Shown here piece after piece: positions 17,300 through 26,966 of a stretch of 64,000 nucleotides of DNA (within the stretch, counting starts at the first letter, position 1; every line of letters starts with the position of its first letter). The stretch covers positions 1,612,001 to 1,676,000 of the forward strand of contig NC_003552.1 of NCBI RefSeq assembly GCF_000007345.1. The letters are read 5' to 3'. Made by a program: the position numbers and the translations under genes. Source of the DNA: Methanosarcina acetivorans C2A. GTDB lineage: Archaea; Halobacteriota; Methanosarcinia; Methanosarcinales; Methanosarcinaceae. Under the pieces are notes generated by a model. That model was given only the letters and a program-made list of their open reading frames with translations. It was not told where the DNA came from and searched no databases.

Positions 17300-18205
17300 T
17301 CATTTTCCTTCCACTTTTTCCCTCACAAAATCATAAATCATCCCCGCAACATTAATCCCGCAGCATTCTTCTATGCCCTTGAAGCCGGGGGAAGAATTAG
17401 CTTCGCAGACTTTGAAGTAGTCGCCATCGAAGAGGAGGTCAACTCCTGCTATTTCGAGGCCGAAGATGTGGGCGGTTTCGGTTGCAAGCTGTTCGATCTC
17501 GGGAGTCATCTCGAATTTGCGGACTGCTCCGCCTCTGGAATAGTTGGACTTGAAGCTGCCTGCGGGAGCGATTCTTTCCATGCAGGCAACCGCCCGGCCT
17601 CCTATAACAAGGACTCTGAGGTCTCTTCCAAGGCTGGATTTGATGAACTCCTGAAGGATTATGTTTGCGTTGGGGTTGGTGACATGGATCAGTTCCATGA
17701 GGTCCTGGAAGTTACCGTGGTTTTCCGAGAGGAAGATGCCTTTGCCCATGGAGCCGGAGAGGGCTTTTACTATGAGGGGAAAACCCAGGTATTTCTCAAC
17801 CAGGTTTATGTTGACAGGGTTTTTGGCAAACATCGTATTGGGAGAGGAAATTCCTCTTTCGGCCAGGATCTGCTGGGAGTAGAGCTTGTCCTTGACGGTG
17901 TCAATGCTCTGAGAAGAGTTAAATACACGGACTCCGCGGCGTTCTAGGTGGCGGATTACTGCAAGAGCGAAGTAGGTCGTGCCTGCGCCCATTCTCGGCA
18001 GGAGAAAGTTCGGAAGCGGGACAACTTCCCCGTCAAGAAGAATGCTTTTCCTGTCTTCCTTTGTTACGATCAGGTCGAACTGGTCGGGTTTTACAACCCT
18101 TAGTTCTATTCCCTTCTCTCCCGCAACCTCGATGAAGCGGTGAATTTCGTACAGGTCGGGCCTTAATTCGGCAGCCGTATTCTTGTAGAGAATCCATCCT
18201 TTCAT
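17300..18205 (-). CDS. RimK-like ATP-grasp amino-acid ligase
   Basis: A 301-residue ATP-grasp enzyme of the RimK family. Landmarks are KDKLYSQQIL (pre-ATP-grasp), the glycine-rich PLIVKALSGSMGKGIFL, DLRVLVIGG, and the magnesium-binding AGVDLLFDGDYFKVCEANSSPGF. In methanogens, close relatives add glutamate to cofactors: CofF to coenzyme F420, MptN to tetrahydrosarcinapterin. Other relatives modify ribosomal protein S6. The sequence alone does not choose between these, but a cofactor ligase is a fair guess. A 3'-end copy lies at 16119. Confidence 0.85.
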   Translation of the reverse strand: MKGWILYKNTAAELRPDLYEIHRFIEVAGEKGIELRVVKPDQFDLIVTKEDRKSILLDGEVVPLPNFLLPRMGAGTTYFALAVIRHLERRGVRVFNSSQSIDTVKDKLYSQQILAERGISSPNTMFAKNPVNINLVEKYLGFPLIVKALSGSMGKGIFLSENHGNFQDLMELIHVTNPNANIILQEFIKSSLGRDLRVLVIGGRAVACMERIAPAGSFKSNYSRGGAVRKFEMTPEIEQLATETAHIFGLEIAGVDLLFDGDYFKVCEANSSPGFKGIEECCGINVAGMIYDFVREKVEGK

Positions 18206-18600
18206 TCTTTCATCCGCTCTACCCTGTGGGGAGTGTTTCTATATTTATAAAAAGATAGTCAGCTATTTGAAAAACGTTTCCGATATATAGAGCTATTCTT
18301 TTCGTTTCAGAGTCCTGCTTTTTTCCGTCTTTCCTCTTTTCCGATTTCCGGTTTTTTCGGTTTTGTCAGGCATTCCAGAAAACCAGCAAATGAATCTTAA
18401 AAAGCCATATTATAAAATATTAAATGCTCTAATCTATCTAATTTTTTACACACCATAATCTTGCTAATTTTTATAACAATAATATAGCTAATTTCCATAT
18501 CGTAAGCACTAATTTAGTCTCGGATTACAGGTTAAAAATGAAGGAAAATGTAAAGTCAGGAGGAAAAATCTTTCCGGATTTGCCGAATGTCCTCTTGGAT
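18206..18600. other. Gene-free region
   Basis: No gene supported. It is AT-rich, with several TATA-like stretches around 18240-18500. It contains the promoter of the ATP-grasp ligase and the 3' flank of the TPR gene. Confidence 0.4.
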
Positions 18601-19803
18601 TTACTGAATGTCTCCCCCTATCTCCGCATACCTGGGATCGATTTCTACAGCTTTTCTATACGCGTCCTCAGCTTCTTCTTCACGTCCAAGGAAACTCAGG
18701 CAGACGGCTTTTCCAAACCAGGAATCAGCAGCTCCTTGATCGAGTTCAAGTGCCTTTTCATAGGTTTCCAGGGCTTCTTCAAAGTTCTTGAGTTGAGCCA
18801 GCACAAAACCGAGGCTTGTGTAGGCTTCCAGGTATTCGGGGTCAAGCTGTGTGGCTTTTCTGTATGCTTCAACGGCTTCTTCAAACCTATGCATCTGGCT
18901 CAGGGTAAAGCCTTTATTATACCACACATCGGAGTTTTCAGAGTTGATCGCAATTGCTTTATCAAAAGCGTTGATTGCTTCCTCATATTTTTCCAGGTTT
19001 TCCAGGTCTATCCCCATATTATTCCAGGCATCATCATTTTCAGGGTCCAGTTCCACGGCTTTTTCATAAGCTTTCAGAGCCTGCCTGTGACTGCCGAGGC
19101 TATCAAGGTCCACTCCTTTGTAATACCAGGCTTCAAGAAAACCGGGGTCTATTTCGATTGCTTTATCGTATGCAATAATTGCTTCATCGTAGCGCCCCAT
19201 CTGACCGAGAGCAATACCCTTTCCTGCCCAAGCCTCTTTATAATCCGGACTTTCTTCAAGGACCTTCTCATAGGCTTCGACAGCCTCCTCATAGCTTCCT
19301 GCCTGGCTGAGGTTCAGGGCTTTTCCATACCATGCATTGGGATAGTCCGGTCTGAGTTCAAGAGCTTTACCATAGGCTTCGACTGCTCTTTCATATTCTC
19401 CTACCTGGGAGTAGGAAAAAGCCATGTTATTCCAGAGGTCTGCGTCTTCGGAATTAATCTCAACAGCTTTTTGATAGAGTTTGAGAGCTTCTTCGAACCT
19501 TCCAAAGCTTTCGAGAGCTGCAGCCTTATTATTCAAAAGATAGATATTCTTCGGGTCTTTCTCAATCGCCTTATCAAAGGCAATTATTGCTTCATTGAAC
19601 TTGCCAAGCTTGAGAAGGTCAAGGCCACACTCATTGAGCTCGGCTGCAAGAATTTCGTTGCTGACTTCTTCTTCTGCTGCATTTTCCAATTCGTCCGGTA
19701 CATACATATCCCCGGAAACAGCCCCCTCTTCTGTTTCGGTTCTTTCTTCTTTTTCCTCTCTTGCGAAAGATTCGTCCTTTTGTTCTCCAGAGTTCATGTC
19801 CAA
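18601..19803 (-). CDS. Tetratricopeptide-repeat (TPR) protein, long
   Basis: A 400-residue protein with a charged N-terminal segment (about 50 residues, Glu/Lys rich). About ten TPR units follow from about residue 55, each near 34 residues with the pattern W/Y..G..L...G.Y/F.EA...Y.KA.E..P. No signal peptide or enzymatic domain is seen. TPR superhelices act as protein-binding scaffolds, and partners are unknown. A second TPR protein lies 1.4 kb upstream on the same strand (21169), suggesting an origin by duplication. Confidence 0.9.
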   Translation of the reverse strand: MDMNSGEQKDESFAREEKEERTETEEGAVSGDMYVPDELENAAEEEVSNEILAAELNECGLDLLKLGKFNEAIIAFDKAIEKDPKNIYLLNNKAAALESFGRFEEALKLYQKAVEINSEDADLWNNMAFSYSQVGEYERAVEAYGKALELRPDYPNAWYGKALNLSQAGSYEEAVEAYEKVLEESPDYKEAWAGKGIALGQMGRYDEAIIAYDKAIEIDPGFLEAWYYKGVDLDSLGSHRQALKAYEKAVELDPENDDAWNNMGIDLENLEKYEEAINAFDKAIAINSENSDVWYNKGFTLSQMHRFEEAVEAYRKATQLDPEYLEAYTSLGFVLAQLKNFEEALETYEKALELDQGAADSWFGKAVCLSFLGREEEAEDAYRKAVEIDPRYAEIGGDIQ

Positions 19804-20031
19804 ATTTCCTTTATTGTCCTTTACAATTAAGACCCATATTTTTTGAGGTACTCGCGTTCGTTACCTACTTAAGTCTATTGCCCTTTATAACCTATACCTC
19901 TGTCCTTTATGGCTTTTATAGCCTCTCCCCACAAAGTAGTCTGAAATGTCCAGAAAAGGAGAATGGAAGAAGTAAAAGATCAGAAAGATCCGGAAAGCAT
20001 ACAGTAGAGAATTAAAAAAGAATTACAGAGA

Positions 20032-20886
20032 ATGATTGATCATGAAATGATTGAACCTGAAAAAACGAATCCAGGAAATTATAGAGATCCGATAAAAAGG
20101 ATCTGGAAAAAAGAGATCAGGGAAACCATGGAAAGTGCCCGGAAGAATGTGCAGCAAGATTGTCAGAAAACTCTGAAAGCTGTTCTCTTTGATATGGATA
20201 ATACTCTTTTTGATTTCGTAGCCGTAAAACTCATAGCATGCAGGGAGATCCTTTCCTATCTTGGAGAGAGGGACAGAAACCTTAGGAAGGAACCTGCAGA
20301 ACTTTTCGCTTATTTCCTTAGGGGAACTTACGGGTTTGAAGACTATGAAAACATAAGGGACTACATGCAGGAAAGAAAACTTTTCACAGAGCAGGCGTAT
20401 CTGCAGTGCTGTGAGATCTATGATAGAGAAAAACTGGAGAACCTCGAACTTTATCCCGGGGTAAAGGACACCCTTGAGGGGCTGAAAAAACTTGGTCTCA
20501 GGCTCGCGATAATAACCGATGCCGATAGATATCATGCCCTTTCAAGGCTTACAAGAGTCGGACTTCTTGATTCCTTCGAGCTCCTGGTGTCTGCGGACAT
20601 GACCGGTACGAAAAAACCGGACCCTGCTCATTTTCTCTTTGCTCTTGATGCCCTCGGAATTAAACCTGAAGAAAGCCTGGTTGTGGGGGATAGCCTCAAA
20701 AGAGACATGGCTCCTGCCCGCAGGCTGGGCCTGAAAACAGCATATGCTTCTTACGGAGACTGGAGACCCTTAGAGGTAACTAAATCGTGTTTTGATTTCA
20801 AACTCAACACATTTCCGGATCTGATGGGATGTATCAGCAGCCTGACCAGGACTCATGTGCAAACTGATTCGCAAAACAAAAGTTAA
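20032..20886 (+). CDS. HAD-superfamily phosphatase
   Basis: The haloacid-dehalogenase motifs are complete: motif I AVLFDMDNTLFDF with nucleophile and acid Asp, motif II IITDAD, motif III lysine in GTKKPDPAHF, and motif IV VVGDSLKRDMAPARRLG. A helical cap of about 90 residues follows motif I, as in phosphoglycolate phosphatase-like enzymes. About 47 residues precede motif I, which is long for the family, so a later start such as ATG 20128 is possible. The substrate is a phosphorylated small molecule of unknown identity. Confidence 0.85.
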   Translation: MIDHEMIEPEKTNPGNYRDPIKRIWKKEIRETMESARKNVQQDCQKTLKAVLFDMDNTLFDFVAVKLIACREILSYLGERDRNLRKEPAELFAYFLRGTYGFEDYENIRDYMQERKLFTEQAYLQCCEIYDREKLENLELYPGVKDTLEGLKKLGLRLAIITDADRYHALSRLTRVGLLDSFELLVSADMTGTKKPDPAHFLFALDALGIKPEESLVVGDSLKRDMAPARRLGLKTAYASYGDWRPLEVTKSCFDFKLNTFPDLMGCISSLTRTHVQTDSQNKS

Positions 20887-20914
20887 GTCTATTGGCAATT
20901 AAACGCCGGCCAGA

Positions 20915-21006
20915 AATAAATGGTCTAAGGAGTAGACAATAAATGGTCTAAGGAGTAGACAATAAATGGTCTAAGGAGTAGACAATAAATGGTCTAAGGA
21001 ATAGAC
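20915..21006. repeat. 23-bp tandem repeat, four copies
   Basis: The unit aataaatggtctaaggagta + gac is repeated four times. The fourth copy has one G-to-A change, and a partial fifth copy follows. It lies just after the HAD gene. No iteron-binding gene is nearby. Confidence 0.9.
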
Positions 21007-21168
21007 AATAAAATGGTCGAAGAAAAAAATATTTAAAAAGGTTAAGGAAAAAGATAATTTCAGCCGCTATACCTCTCGATTCCTGAATGAGTTTTTCCGG
21101 CTAACGGCTTTTTCAGGCTTGCATAGATATCTTTTATTTCTCTGGAAAGATCTTCCTATAAGGGCTGC

Positions 21169-22047
21169 TTAAACCAGGTCTGAATATAAGGGATTTATAT
21201 CGACTGCCCTTTCGTAAGCTTCCATTGCTTTCTGGTGTTTCTTTACTCTGTCGTATACTATTCCCTTGCCAATCCATGCTTTTGTAAAGCTCGGGTTGAT
21301 ATCAATGGCTTTTTCGAAAGCTTCCAGAGCTTCTTTGTATCTCTCAAGATCTCTCAGGGCGATTCCCTTGTTGTACCAGAACCTTGCGTTCTCGGGATTT
21401 GCTTTGATCTTGCCGTCAAAAACCTCCACGGCTTTCTCAAGATATAATTTTGCTTCTTCGTTTTTCCCAAGCCAGCGCAGAGCCACTCCTTTGTTGTAAA
21501 GGGCTTTTCCGTTAGTTGGGTTTAACTCGAGTGCCCTGTTGAAAGCATCAAGAGCTTCCTGATAGCTCTTTATTTTGCAAAGCCCCATTCCTTTCTTGCA
21601 CCATTCGCTTGCACTCATGGAGCTGATGTCGTAGTTCTTTGAATAGAGCTGAATAGCTTTCTCAAGGTCGTCCATCGCATCTTCATATGCTCGCATCTCC
21701 CTTAGAGCCATTCCCCGCCTGTACCATACTTCAGGATCTTCAGGGGCCAGGGATACAGCCCGGTAAAATGCATCCAAAGCTTCTTCATACTTCATGATTC
21801 CAAGGAGAAGCTCAGCTTTGAAGCACCAGGTTTTAGCATCAGTGGGGTTGATCTCAAGTGCCTTTTCAAAAGCATCAAGAGCTTCATCGTACCTCATGAG
21901 GCTTTTGAGGACAAGCCCTTTGTTAAACAGGATTTTTGGATTGTCAGGGCTTATTTCCAGAGCTTTGTTGTATGCATCCAGAGCTTCTTTATACCTTTTT
22001 AGTTCTTGGAGTGCAACGCCTTTACTATACCATTCATTCGAAGTCAT
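21169..22047 (-). CDS. Tetratricopeptide-repeat (TPR) protein, short
   Basis: A 292-residue protein made almost wholly of about seven to eight TPR units, starting directly MTSNEWYSKGVALQELKRYK. Repeats four and five are separated by a longer linker (about residues 133-147). There is no signal peptide. It is related to the 400-residue TPR protein at 18601 but lacks its charged N-terminal segment. It is probably a cytoplasmic scaffold with unknown partner. Confidence 0.9.
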   Translation of the reverse strand: MTSNEWYSKGVALQELKRYKEALDAYNKALEISPDNPKILFNKGLVLKSLMRYDEALDAFEKALEINPTDAKTWCFKAELLLGIMKYEEALDAFYRAVSLAPEDPEVWYRRGMALREMRAYEDAMDDLEKAIQLYSKNYDISSMSASEWCKKGMGLCKIKSYQEALDAFNRALELNPTNGKALYNKGVALRWLGKNEEAKLYLEKAVEVFDGKIKANPENARFWYNKGIALRDLERYKEALEAFEKAIDINPSFTKAWIGKGIVYDRVKKHQKAMEAYERAVDINPLYSDLV

Positions 22048-23035
22048 AATTTACCACACCTTTTTTTTGAGCTGCGTTTTTCCACCAGTTTACCACATCT
22101 ACCTTGAACAACAATATTATATGCCTTTAGAGCATTAAGCCGGTTTTGTACTTTCGTTCCTTATCAAAAATAAGGACGGATAAACAGTTACGCATAATAA
22201 TTTACGTTTTATTCTTTTTTAAACATTTTGAAATATTCATATACATTATTATTTTAAAAATAGAGTTTTTAAAATCGAATCCGGGGCAAAGTCGATTTTT
22301 AGCAAATGGTTGAAATATTATCTGACGAGTCAATCGATTTTTATATTAATTGGTTAAAATATAAATTATCTATACTTTTTATGCTCAACTTATCTTTCTA
22401 TGGGTCATTTTCTGCTTCCACCAAGGAGTTCTGCCCGAAAAGTAAATAAGTAAAATCCAGGCAGATATCTTCCGGATAAGAAGAAGCTGATTCTGGCTTG
22501 CTGCATGTCTGGAGATCTGGAGACTCCAATCTCTGAGTCGCGGCATATTTCTGAGGGAACTTTCAATAAAGTTATGTAGTTTTCTATGGAAAATCTGATT
22601 TTTGCAGATAAATTTGGTTTTGCCAGGAAATGTAATTTTAAAGAAGCTATATTTTTAATGAAACTATTCATTTTTAAAAAGCTATATTACAGATTGTAAT
22701 GGAAAATCTTCGTTAAAATAATTAGAAGCTAACGTAAGTATATCTCAAAAACTTTAAAATTTAATTTTTTTAGTATTTTTCATAAAAAATTTTTACTATA
22801 AGTAATTAACATGATTAGTGGACATATTTTTTGGAGATTGCTAAAGAGGACATCTCAAGAAGTATATGAATAAATATCTTAAGATATCCTCCGACAATCT
22901 GAAAAATTTTAAATCCAGGGGTAGCCTGTCAGACTTTGCAGAACTTGAAAAGAGAAAAAAAGAAATTCCACCTTTCAAGTGTCTGATTCCCTTATGGAGT
23001 ACTCTTGCTTATTTGAAAGAAAACTTATTCCATTT
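22048..23035. other. Long AT-rich gene-free region
   Basis: About 1 kb of very AT-rich DNA. An 81-codon frame on the top strand from 22866 (beginning MNKYLKISSDNLKNF) runs into the 3' end of the receiver gene and has weak coding character. I do not annotate it as a gene but note it as the best candidate. No clear hairpins, repeats or RNA signatures were seen. Confidence 0.4.
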
Positions 23036-23548
23036 TCAAATCCGACTACGTCTCAGGATCATTCCCACTCTTGCCTTCAATTCCAGAGGATTGAAAGGCA
23101 TAGTAATGTAGTCGTCAGCTCCTGAGTCAAAGGCTTTAATACCATCTTCCGTTTTATTCCTCTCACTCAGCATCATAATAGGGATCCACCAGTACCTTGG
23201 GCTGTCTTTAAGCTGTCTGCAGATTTCAAAACCATCTGTTTCCAGATAAACCGTATCAAGTAGTACAAGGTCTGGTTTTTCCTCATTTACTGTTTCAATA
23301 GCTGAAAAGTTGTCCGAAGCACTGACAACATTATAGTTTTCGGCTTCAAGAACCTTCTGAAGGTTATTGTGAACATTGTTCCCGTTCCCCATAATCAGGA
23401 TTTTTTCTCTGATATCATGAAGGTTTGAAATCCGTAGTTTTACTAGCTCTTCCGAAATAGAAAGAGTGCGTGCAATCTCACTTTCACTGATCTCAGGCTG
23501 TTCTTCAATAAGCTTTAAAATTTCACGGTCAAGATTGATGTTATGCAT
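23036..23548 (-). CDS. HTH plus atypical receiver-domain protein
   Basis: Residues 1-45 form a small helix-turn-helix (ILKLIEEQPEISESEIARTLSIS). The rest is a CheY-like receiver fold. The phospho-acceptor aspartate is present in DLVLLDTVYLETDGFEIC. The acidic pair normally found after beta-1 is replaced by Gly-Asn (ILIMGNGNN), and the invariant lysine of the KPF motif is Met (DYITMPFNP). Normal magnesium-dependent phosphorylation is therefore doubtful. I choose ATG 23548 with GGTGG upstream; an ATG five codons earlier is possible. It is divergent from the winged-helix gene at 23785. Confidence 0.8.
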   Translation of the reverse strand: MHNINLDREILKLIEEQPEISESEIARTLSISEELVKLRISNLHDIREKILIMGNGNNVHNNLQKVLEAENYNVVSASDNFSAIETVNEEKPDLVLLDTVYLETDGFEICRQLKDSPRYWWIPIMMLSERNKTEDGIKAFDSGADDYITMPFNPLELKARVGMILRRSRI

Positions 23549-23784
23549 TTCCCTCCACCTCATACAGTATATATTTTCTTAGGTATTAAACATTTCTCAA
23601 AAATTAAAATGAAAAACATCACTAAAAATATACACAGTAAAGCGGGAGAGAGCGGAGTTATCCAAATATTTAGAAGATTTCATATGAATCGCCTGACTAC
23701 CCAATTCGGAGATAAGTTTATAACCGTAAATAACAAGTTAATATTGGAAATCAGAATCACTTACGGAGAACAGCCACCTCTGAG

Positions 23785-24075
23785 ATGATAGAAATGGATC
23801 CGCTTGAAAAAATCTTTGGAAAAACTGCACAAATGACCGTGCTTAAAAACCTGATCGGGCACCAGAACGAGTCAACCTACCTATCGGGGATAGCTGAAGA
23901 AACCGGTTTGTCTCACTCCAGTGTATCAAGGGTTATTACCCCGCTAATAGAGTCGGGAATTGTCATTGAAAAACCTCTTGGAAAGCAAATCCGGACCTTC
24001 CAGCTGAATATGGAAAGCGACGCGACAAGATTGATTATAGATTTTTACAATAAAATTAATCAAATGCTGGAATAA
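23785..24075 (+). CDS. Winged-helix transcriptional regulator
   Basis: A 96-residue single-domain protein with a winged helix-turn-helix: AEETGLSHSSVSRVITPLIESGIV is the recognition region, followed by a beta-wing EKPLGKQIRTFQL. The C-terminal helix (LIIDFYNKINQML) looks suited to dimerisation. The family is ArsR/MarR-like, and no metal-binding cysteines are present. It is transcribed divergently from the receiver-domain gene, so it may control that gene or itself. That is inference from position only. Confidence 0.75.
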   Translation: MIEMDPLEKIFGKTAQMTVLKNLIGHQNESTYLSGIAEETGLSHSSVSRVITPLIESGIVIEKPLGKQIRTFQLNMESDATRLIIDFYNKINQMLE

Positions 24076-24420
24076 ATTTTAAAGCGAATTCCTGAATGCG
24101 TGAGTCCGAATCGAGCAAAGGTCAGGGATAGAGGGCAATCTTATCCTTTTTCAATTTTGCCTGAATAGTGCCGACTGTGCGATTTTGACATGAACTTTAA
24201 CTATAATTAGAAGATTTGATCATAATTAGAATTAGAAGATTTGATGGGACCATCCTATTTTAAGAATTGGCAGGAACCATTGAGAAGAAGTATTAACCGG
24301 AATAACCGCAATTTGAGGTCGTTCCGGTCAGAGAAGCAAATTTCCGGATTTTGCATTCAACCTGCTTCCTAAATGTTTTTTCCTGAACAGGTTCTGTTTT
24401 GAGCTCTTCAGATGCGTTCT
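24076..24420. other. Gene-free region with short direct repeat
   Basis: It contains 'attagaagatttgat' twice (near 24207 and 24230). Near 24255 it has 'aagaattggcaggaaccatt', which resembles the DNA upstream of the lipoprotein gene at 14327. No gene supported. Confidence 0.4.
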
Positions 24421-25338
24421 TTATTTCAGGCTTTCAATATATTCGTTCGCAGCCGTGGCTGCTATTGCTCCGTCTCTCACTGCTGCTACAAGTTGCCAGA
24501 TCGGGGTGTCGCGGCAGTCACCTGCGGCATAAATCCCCTTTTCCGAGGTTTCCATCCAGCGGTTGGTTATGATGAAGCCTTCATTATTCTTTTCCACATT
24601 AACGAATTCGGTATTCGGCTGGATGCCCACGTAGATGAAAACCCCATTGGTCGAAAGTTCTCTTGATTCTTTGCTGTTGAGATCTTGCAGGATAACCTTC
24701 TCGACCTTCTTGACCCCCTCCCGGCTCCCTGCTATTTCCTGGACAAGAGTATTGAGGATGAACTCGATGTTCGGAGTTGCAAGCGCCCGGTCCTGAAGGA
24801 CTTTTGCGGCTTTCAAACGGTCCCGCCTGTGGATAAGATATACGTTCTGGGCAACCTTTGAAAGAAGAAGAGCATCCGTGACAGCGGAGTTGCCGCCTCC
24901 TACCACAACTACAGTTTTGTTTTTGAAAAAAGGCCCATCGCAGATTGCGCAGTAGGAGACCCCCTTGCTGATAAATTCCTTCTCTCCGGGCACGCCCAGG
25001 TGCTTTGGATTTGCGCCTGTGGCAATAATTAAGGTTTTTGCTTCAAGGTCTCCACTATCTGTCGAGACTATTTTTTTTGCCCCTTCGGTACGGACCGAGA
25101 GAACTTCCGTAATTTTAGTCTTAACCCCGACTTCCTGAGCGTGGGTTCTATATTTTTCCATCAATTCAAGTCCGGAAATTGACGGAAAGCCAGGATAGTT
25201 TTCTACAATATCTGACATGGAGATCTGACCGCTGATCTCACTTTTCTCCAGAACGAGGGTGTCAAGCCCGAAACGTACGGCGTAAATTCCCGCTGCAAGC
25301 CCTGCAGGCCCCCCTCCTATGATTATCAGGTCGTACAT
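24421..25338 (-). CDS. trxB: Thioredoxin reductase
   Basis: A 305-residue FAD-dependent pyridine-nucleotide-disulfide oxidoreductase. The N-terminal FAD motif is DLIIIGGGPAGLAAGIYA, the redox-active pair is CAIC, the NAD(P)H-binding motif is VVVVGGGNSAVTDALLL, and the C-terminal FAD contact is GIYAAGDC. It reduces thioredoxin using NAD(P)H or possibly F420H2. The ATG at 25338 is preferred since it directly follows GGGAGG and starts at the FAD motif. The thioredoxin-like gene lies 46 bp upstream on the same strand, so the pair is very likely an operon. Confidence 0.93.
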   Translation of the reverse strand: MYDLIIIGGGPAGLAAGIYAVRFGLDTLVLEKSEISGQISMSDIVENYPGFPSISGLELMEKYRTHAQEVGVKTKITEVLSVRTEGAKKIVSTDSGDLEAKTLIIATGANPKHLGVPGEKEFISKGVSYCAICDGPFFKNKTVVVVGGGNSAVTDALLLSKVAQNVYLIHRRDRLKAAKVLQDRALATPNIEFILNTLVQEIAGSREGVKKVEKVILQDLNSKESRELSTNGVFIYVGIQPNTEFVNVEKNNEGFIITNRWMETSEKGIYAAGDCRDTPIWQLVAAVRDGAIAATAANEYIESLK

Positions 25339-25384
25339 ATTTCCTCCCGAAAACAAAAATGAGTTCAAAAAATAAAGTTTTAAC

Positions 25385-25633
25385 TTACCTTCGGGTAATG
25401 CGGGCTATAGCATCGGCTTTTTTAGGAAGACCCGTAAATGCAGGCTCTCCATCGATCAGAGTTGTAGGGACGCCGACTATGCCGTGCTTCTCGATAAGAG
25501 CCTGGCCTTCGGGGTTTTCGACGTCAATTTCCTCGTACTCAAAATCGTATTCCGTTTTAAGGTCTTTCCAGAACCTGCGTGTTGCCGGACATGCCGTGCA
25601 CCAGGTAGCGTGAATTAGCGTAACCTTTGCCAT
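25385..25633 (-). CDS. Small thioredoxin/glutaredoxin-like protein
   Basis: An 82-residue thioredoxin-fold protein with active site WCTACP at residues 11-16 and the cis-proline in GVPTTLIDG. This minimal form without extra helices resembles archaeal glutaredoxin-like thioredoxins. GGAGG precedes the ATG. It is transcribed with the thioredoxin reductase just downstream, which is its likely electron donor. The reduced protein would supply electrons for cytosolic disulfide reduction. Confidence 0.92.
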   Translation of the reverse strand: MAKVTLIHATWCTACPATRRFWKDLKTEYDFEYEEIDVENPEGQALIEKHGIVGVPTTLIDGEPAFTGLPKKADAIARITRR

Positions 25634-25797
25634 AAAAAAATACCTCCAAAAAATATGAATGTAAACTTCATCCCTATTATTAATTTATAGATATAAATAC
25701 GTTGAGCGTCTCCGCAAATCATAAAATAAATCCATAGATTCTTTGAATAAGCCTGTGGCGCCAAAAGCTTTAAACCAATAAACTCCTAAAGCGGGGT

Positions 25798-26598
25798 ATG
25801 CTCACATTTATAGGGCTGGGCCTTTTTGACGAATACGATATTTCCTTAAAAGGACTTGAGGCTGTCCGGGAAGCTGACCTTGTATACGCGGAATTTTATA
25901 CTTCCTGCCTCATGGGAACAAACCCTGAAAAAATGGAAAAGCTCTATGGAAAGAAAGTCCATCTACTCTCAAGGGAAGACGTAGAACAACAGCCCGACTG
26001 GCTGGATAAAGCAAAAGACAAAAATGTCGCCTTCCTCACAGGCGGGGACACAATGGTCTCCACAACCCATGTTGACCTGCGCCTCAGGGCAGAAAAGCTC
26101 GGCATAGAAACCCACCTGATTCATGGGGCTTCCATCGCTTCGGCTGTCTCGGGGCTTACCGGGCTTCAGAACTACCGCTTCGGAAAATCCGCAAGTATCC
26201 CATATCCTTATGAAAGCCGTAGAGGAGCCATAATTATTTCGGAAACTCCTTATGACACCATAAAACAGAACTCCGAACTTGGCCTCCACACCATGATCTT
26301 TCTGGACATCGATAAAGATAAAGGGTATATGACCGCCAACCATGCGCTTGAACTCCTGCTCGAGGTTGAGAAGCGAAGAGGAGAAGGGATAATGGAGAGG
26401 GCTGTTGCTGTAGGAATCGCAAGAGCCGGCTCGGAAAAACCCGTGGTGAAAGCTGACTACGCAGAAAGCCTGAAGGACTTCGATTTTGGAAATCCTCTTC
26501 ATATCCTCGTGGTTCCCGGAAAACTGCATTTCCTAGAAGCTGAAGCTCTTGTGAAACTTGCAGCCGGGCCTGGGAAAATCATGGAAGAGACGGAGTAA
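25798..26598 (+). CDS. dphB: Diphthine synthase
   Basis: A 266-residue SAM-dependent methyltransferase of the tetrapyrrole-methylase fold. The start MLTFIGLGLFDEYDISLKGL and internal LTGGDTMVSTTHVDL, HGASI and GLQNYRFGKS are typical of DphB/Dph5. The enzyme methylates the modified histidine of elongation factor aEF2 during diphthamide synthesis. The ATG follows GCGGGGT closely. The gene for the last diphthamide step (29232) lies 2.6 kb away on the same strand. Confidence 0.95.
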   Translation: MLTFIGLGLFDEYDISLKGLEAVREADLVYAEFYTSCLMGTNPEKMEKLYGKKVHLLSREDVEQQPDWLDKAKDKNVAFLTGGDTMVSTTHVDLRLRAEKLGIETHLIHGASIASAVSGLTGLQNYRFGKSASIPYPYESRRGAIIISETPYDTIKQNSELGLHTMIFLDIDKDKGYMTANHALELLLEVEKRRGEGIMERAVAVGIARAGSEKPVVKADYAESLKDFDFGNPLHILVVPGKLHFLEAEALVKLAAGPGKIMEETE

Positions 26599-26684
26599 GG
26601 TCAAATAATTTTCCGATAAATAAACAGGATAAAATCAAAAATCGATGGAGTAACCATTGCTGAATGATTTCTCAGGTGGTCAAG

Positions 26685-26966
26685 ATGCCTGCCGATTTGA
26701 ATGAAAAGGTCAACCGATACGAGGATATGTTGAAAAGGGCTCTTCAGAAAGCAAAGTATGCTCCGATCCCTAACTCCCATATGCGTGCAGTAGCAGAGGA
26801 CTACTACACAATGGCAGAAGCCTACTATAAGGACGGAATCTACTTTCTTGAGAATGGGGACCCTGTGAATGCCCTGACTTCTTTCAGTTATGGGCACGCC
26901 TGGCTTGATGCCGGAGCAAAACTCGGGGTTTTTGCTGTGGACGATGAGACTCTTTTTACGATATGA
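26685..26966 (+). CDS. DUF357 family protein
   Basis: A 93-residue all-helical protein. YEDMLKRALQKAKYAP, AEDYYTMAEAYYKDGIYFLE and ALTSFSYGHAWLDAGAKLG match the archaeal DUF357 family, whose function is unknown. The ATG at 26685 is chosen because AGGTGG precedes it; an ATG seven codons earlier lacks such a site. It is 86 bp after dphB on the same strand. Confidence 0.85.
   Translation: MPADLNEKVNRYEDMLKRALQKAKYAPIPNSHMRAVAEDYYTMAEAYYKDGIYFLENGDPVNALTSFSYGHAWLDAGAKLGVFAVDDETLFTI

Noticed and set aside
18538-19830. A 430-codon top-strand frame
   Set aside because: It is the mirror of the TPR gene; its Phe/Ser-rich repeats simply reflect the TPR codons on the other strand.
20915-21006. CRISPR array
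   Set aside because: Units of 23 bp follow one another directly with no spacers, and no cas genes are present; the same applies to the arrays at 44904 and 61868.
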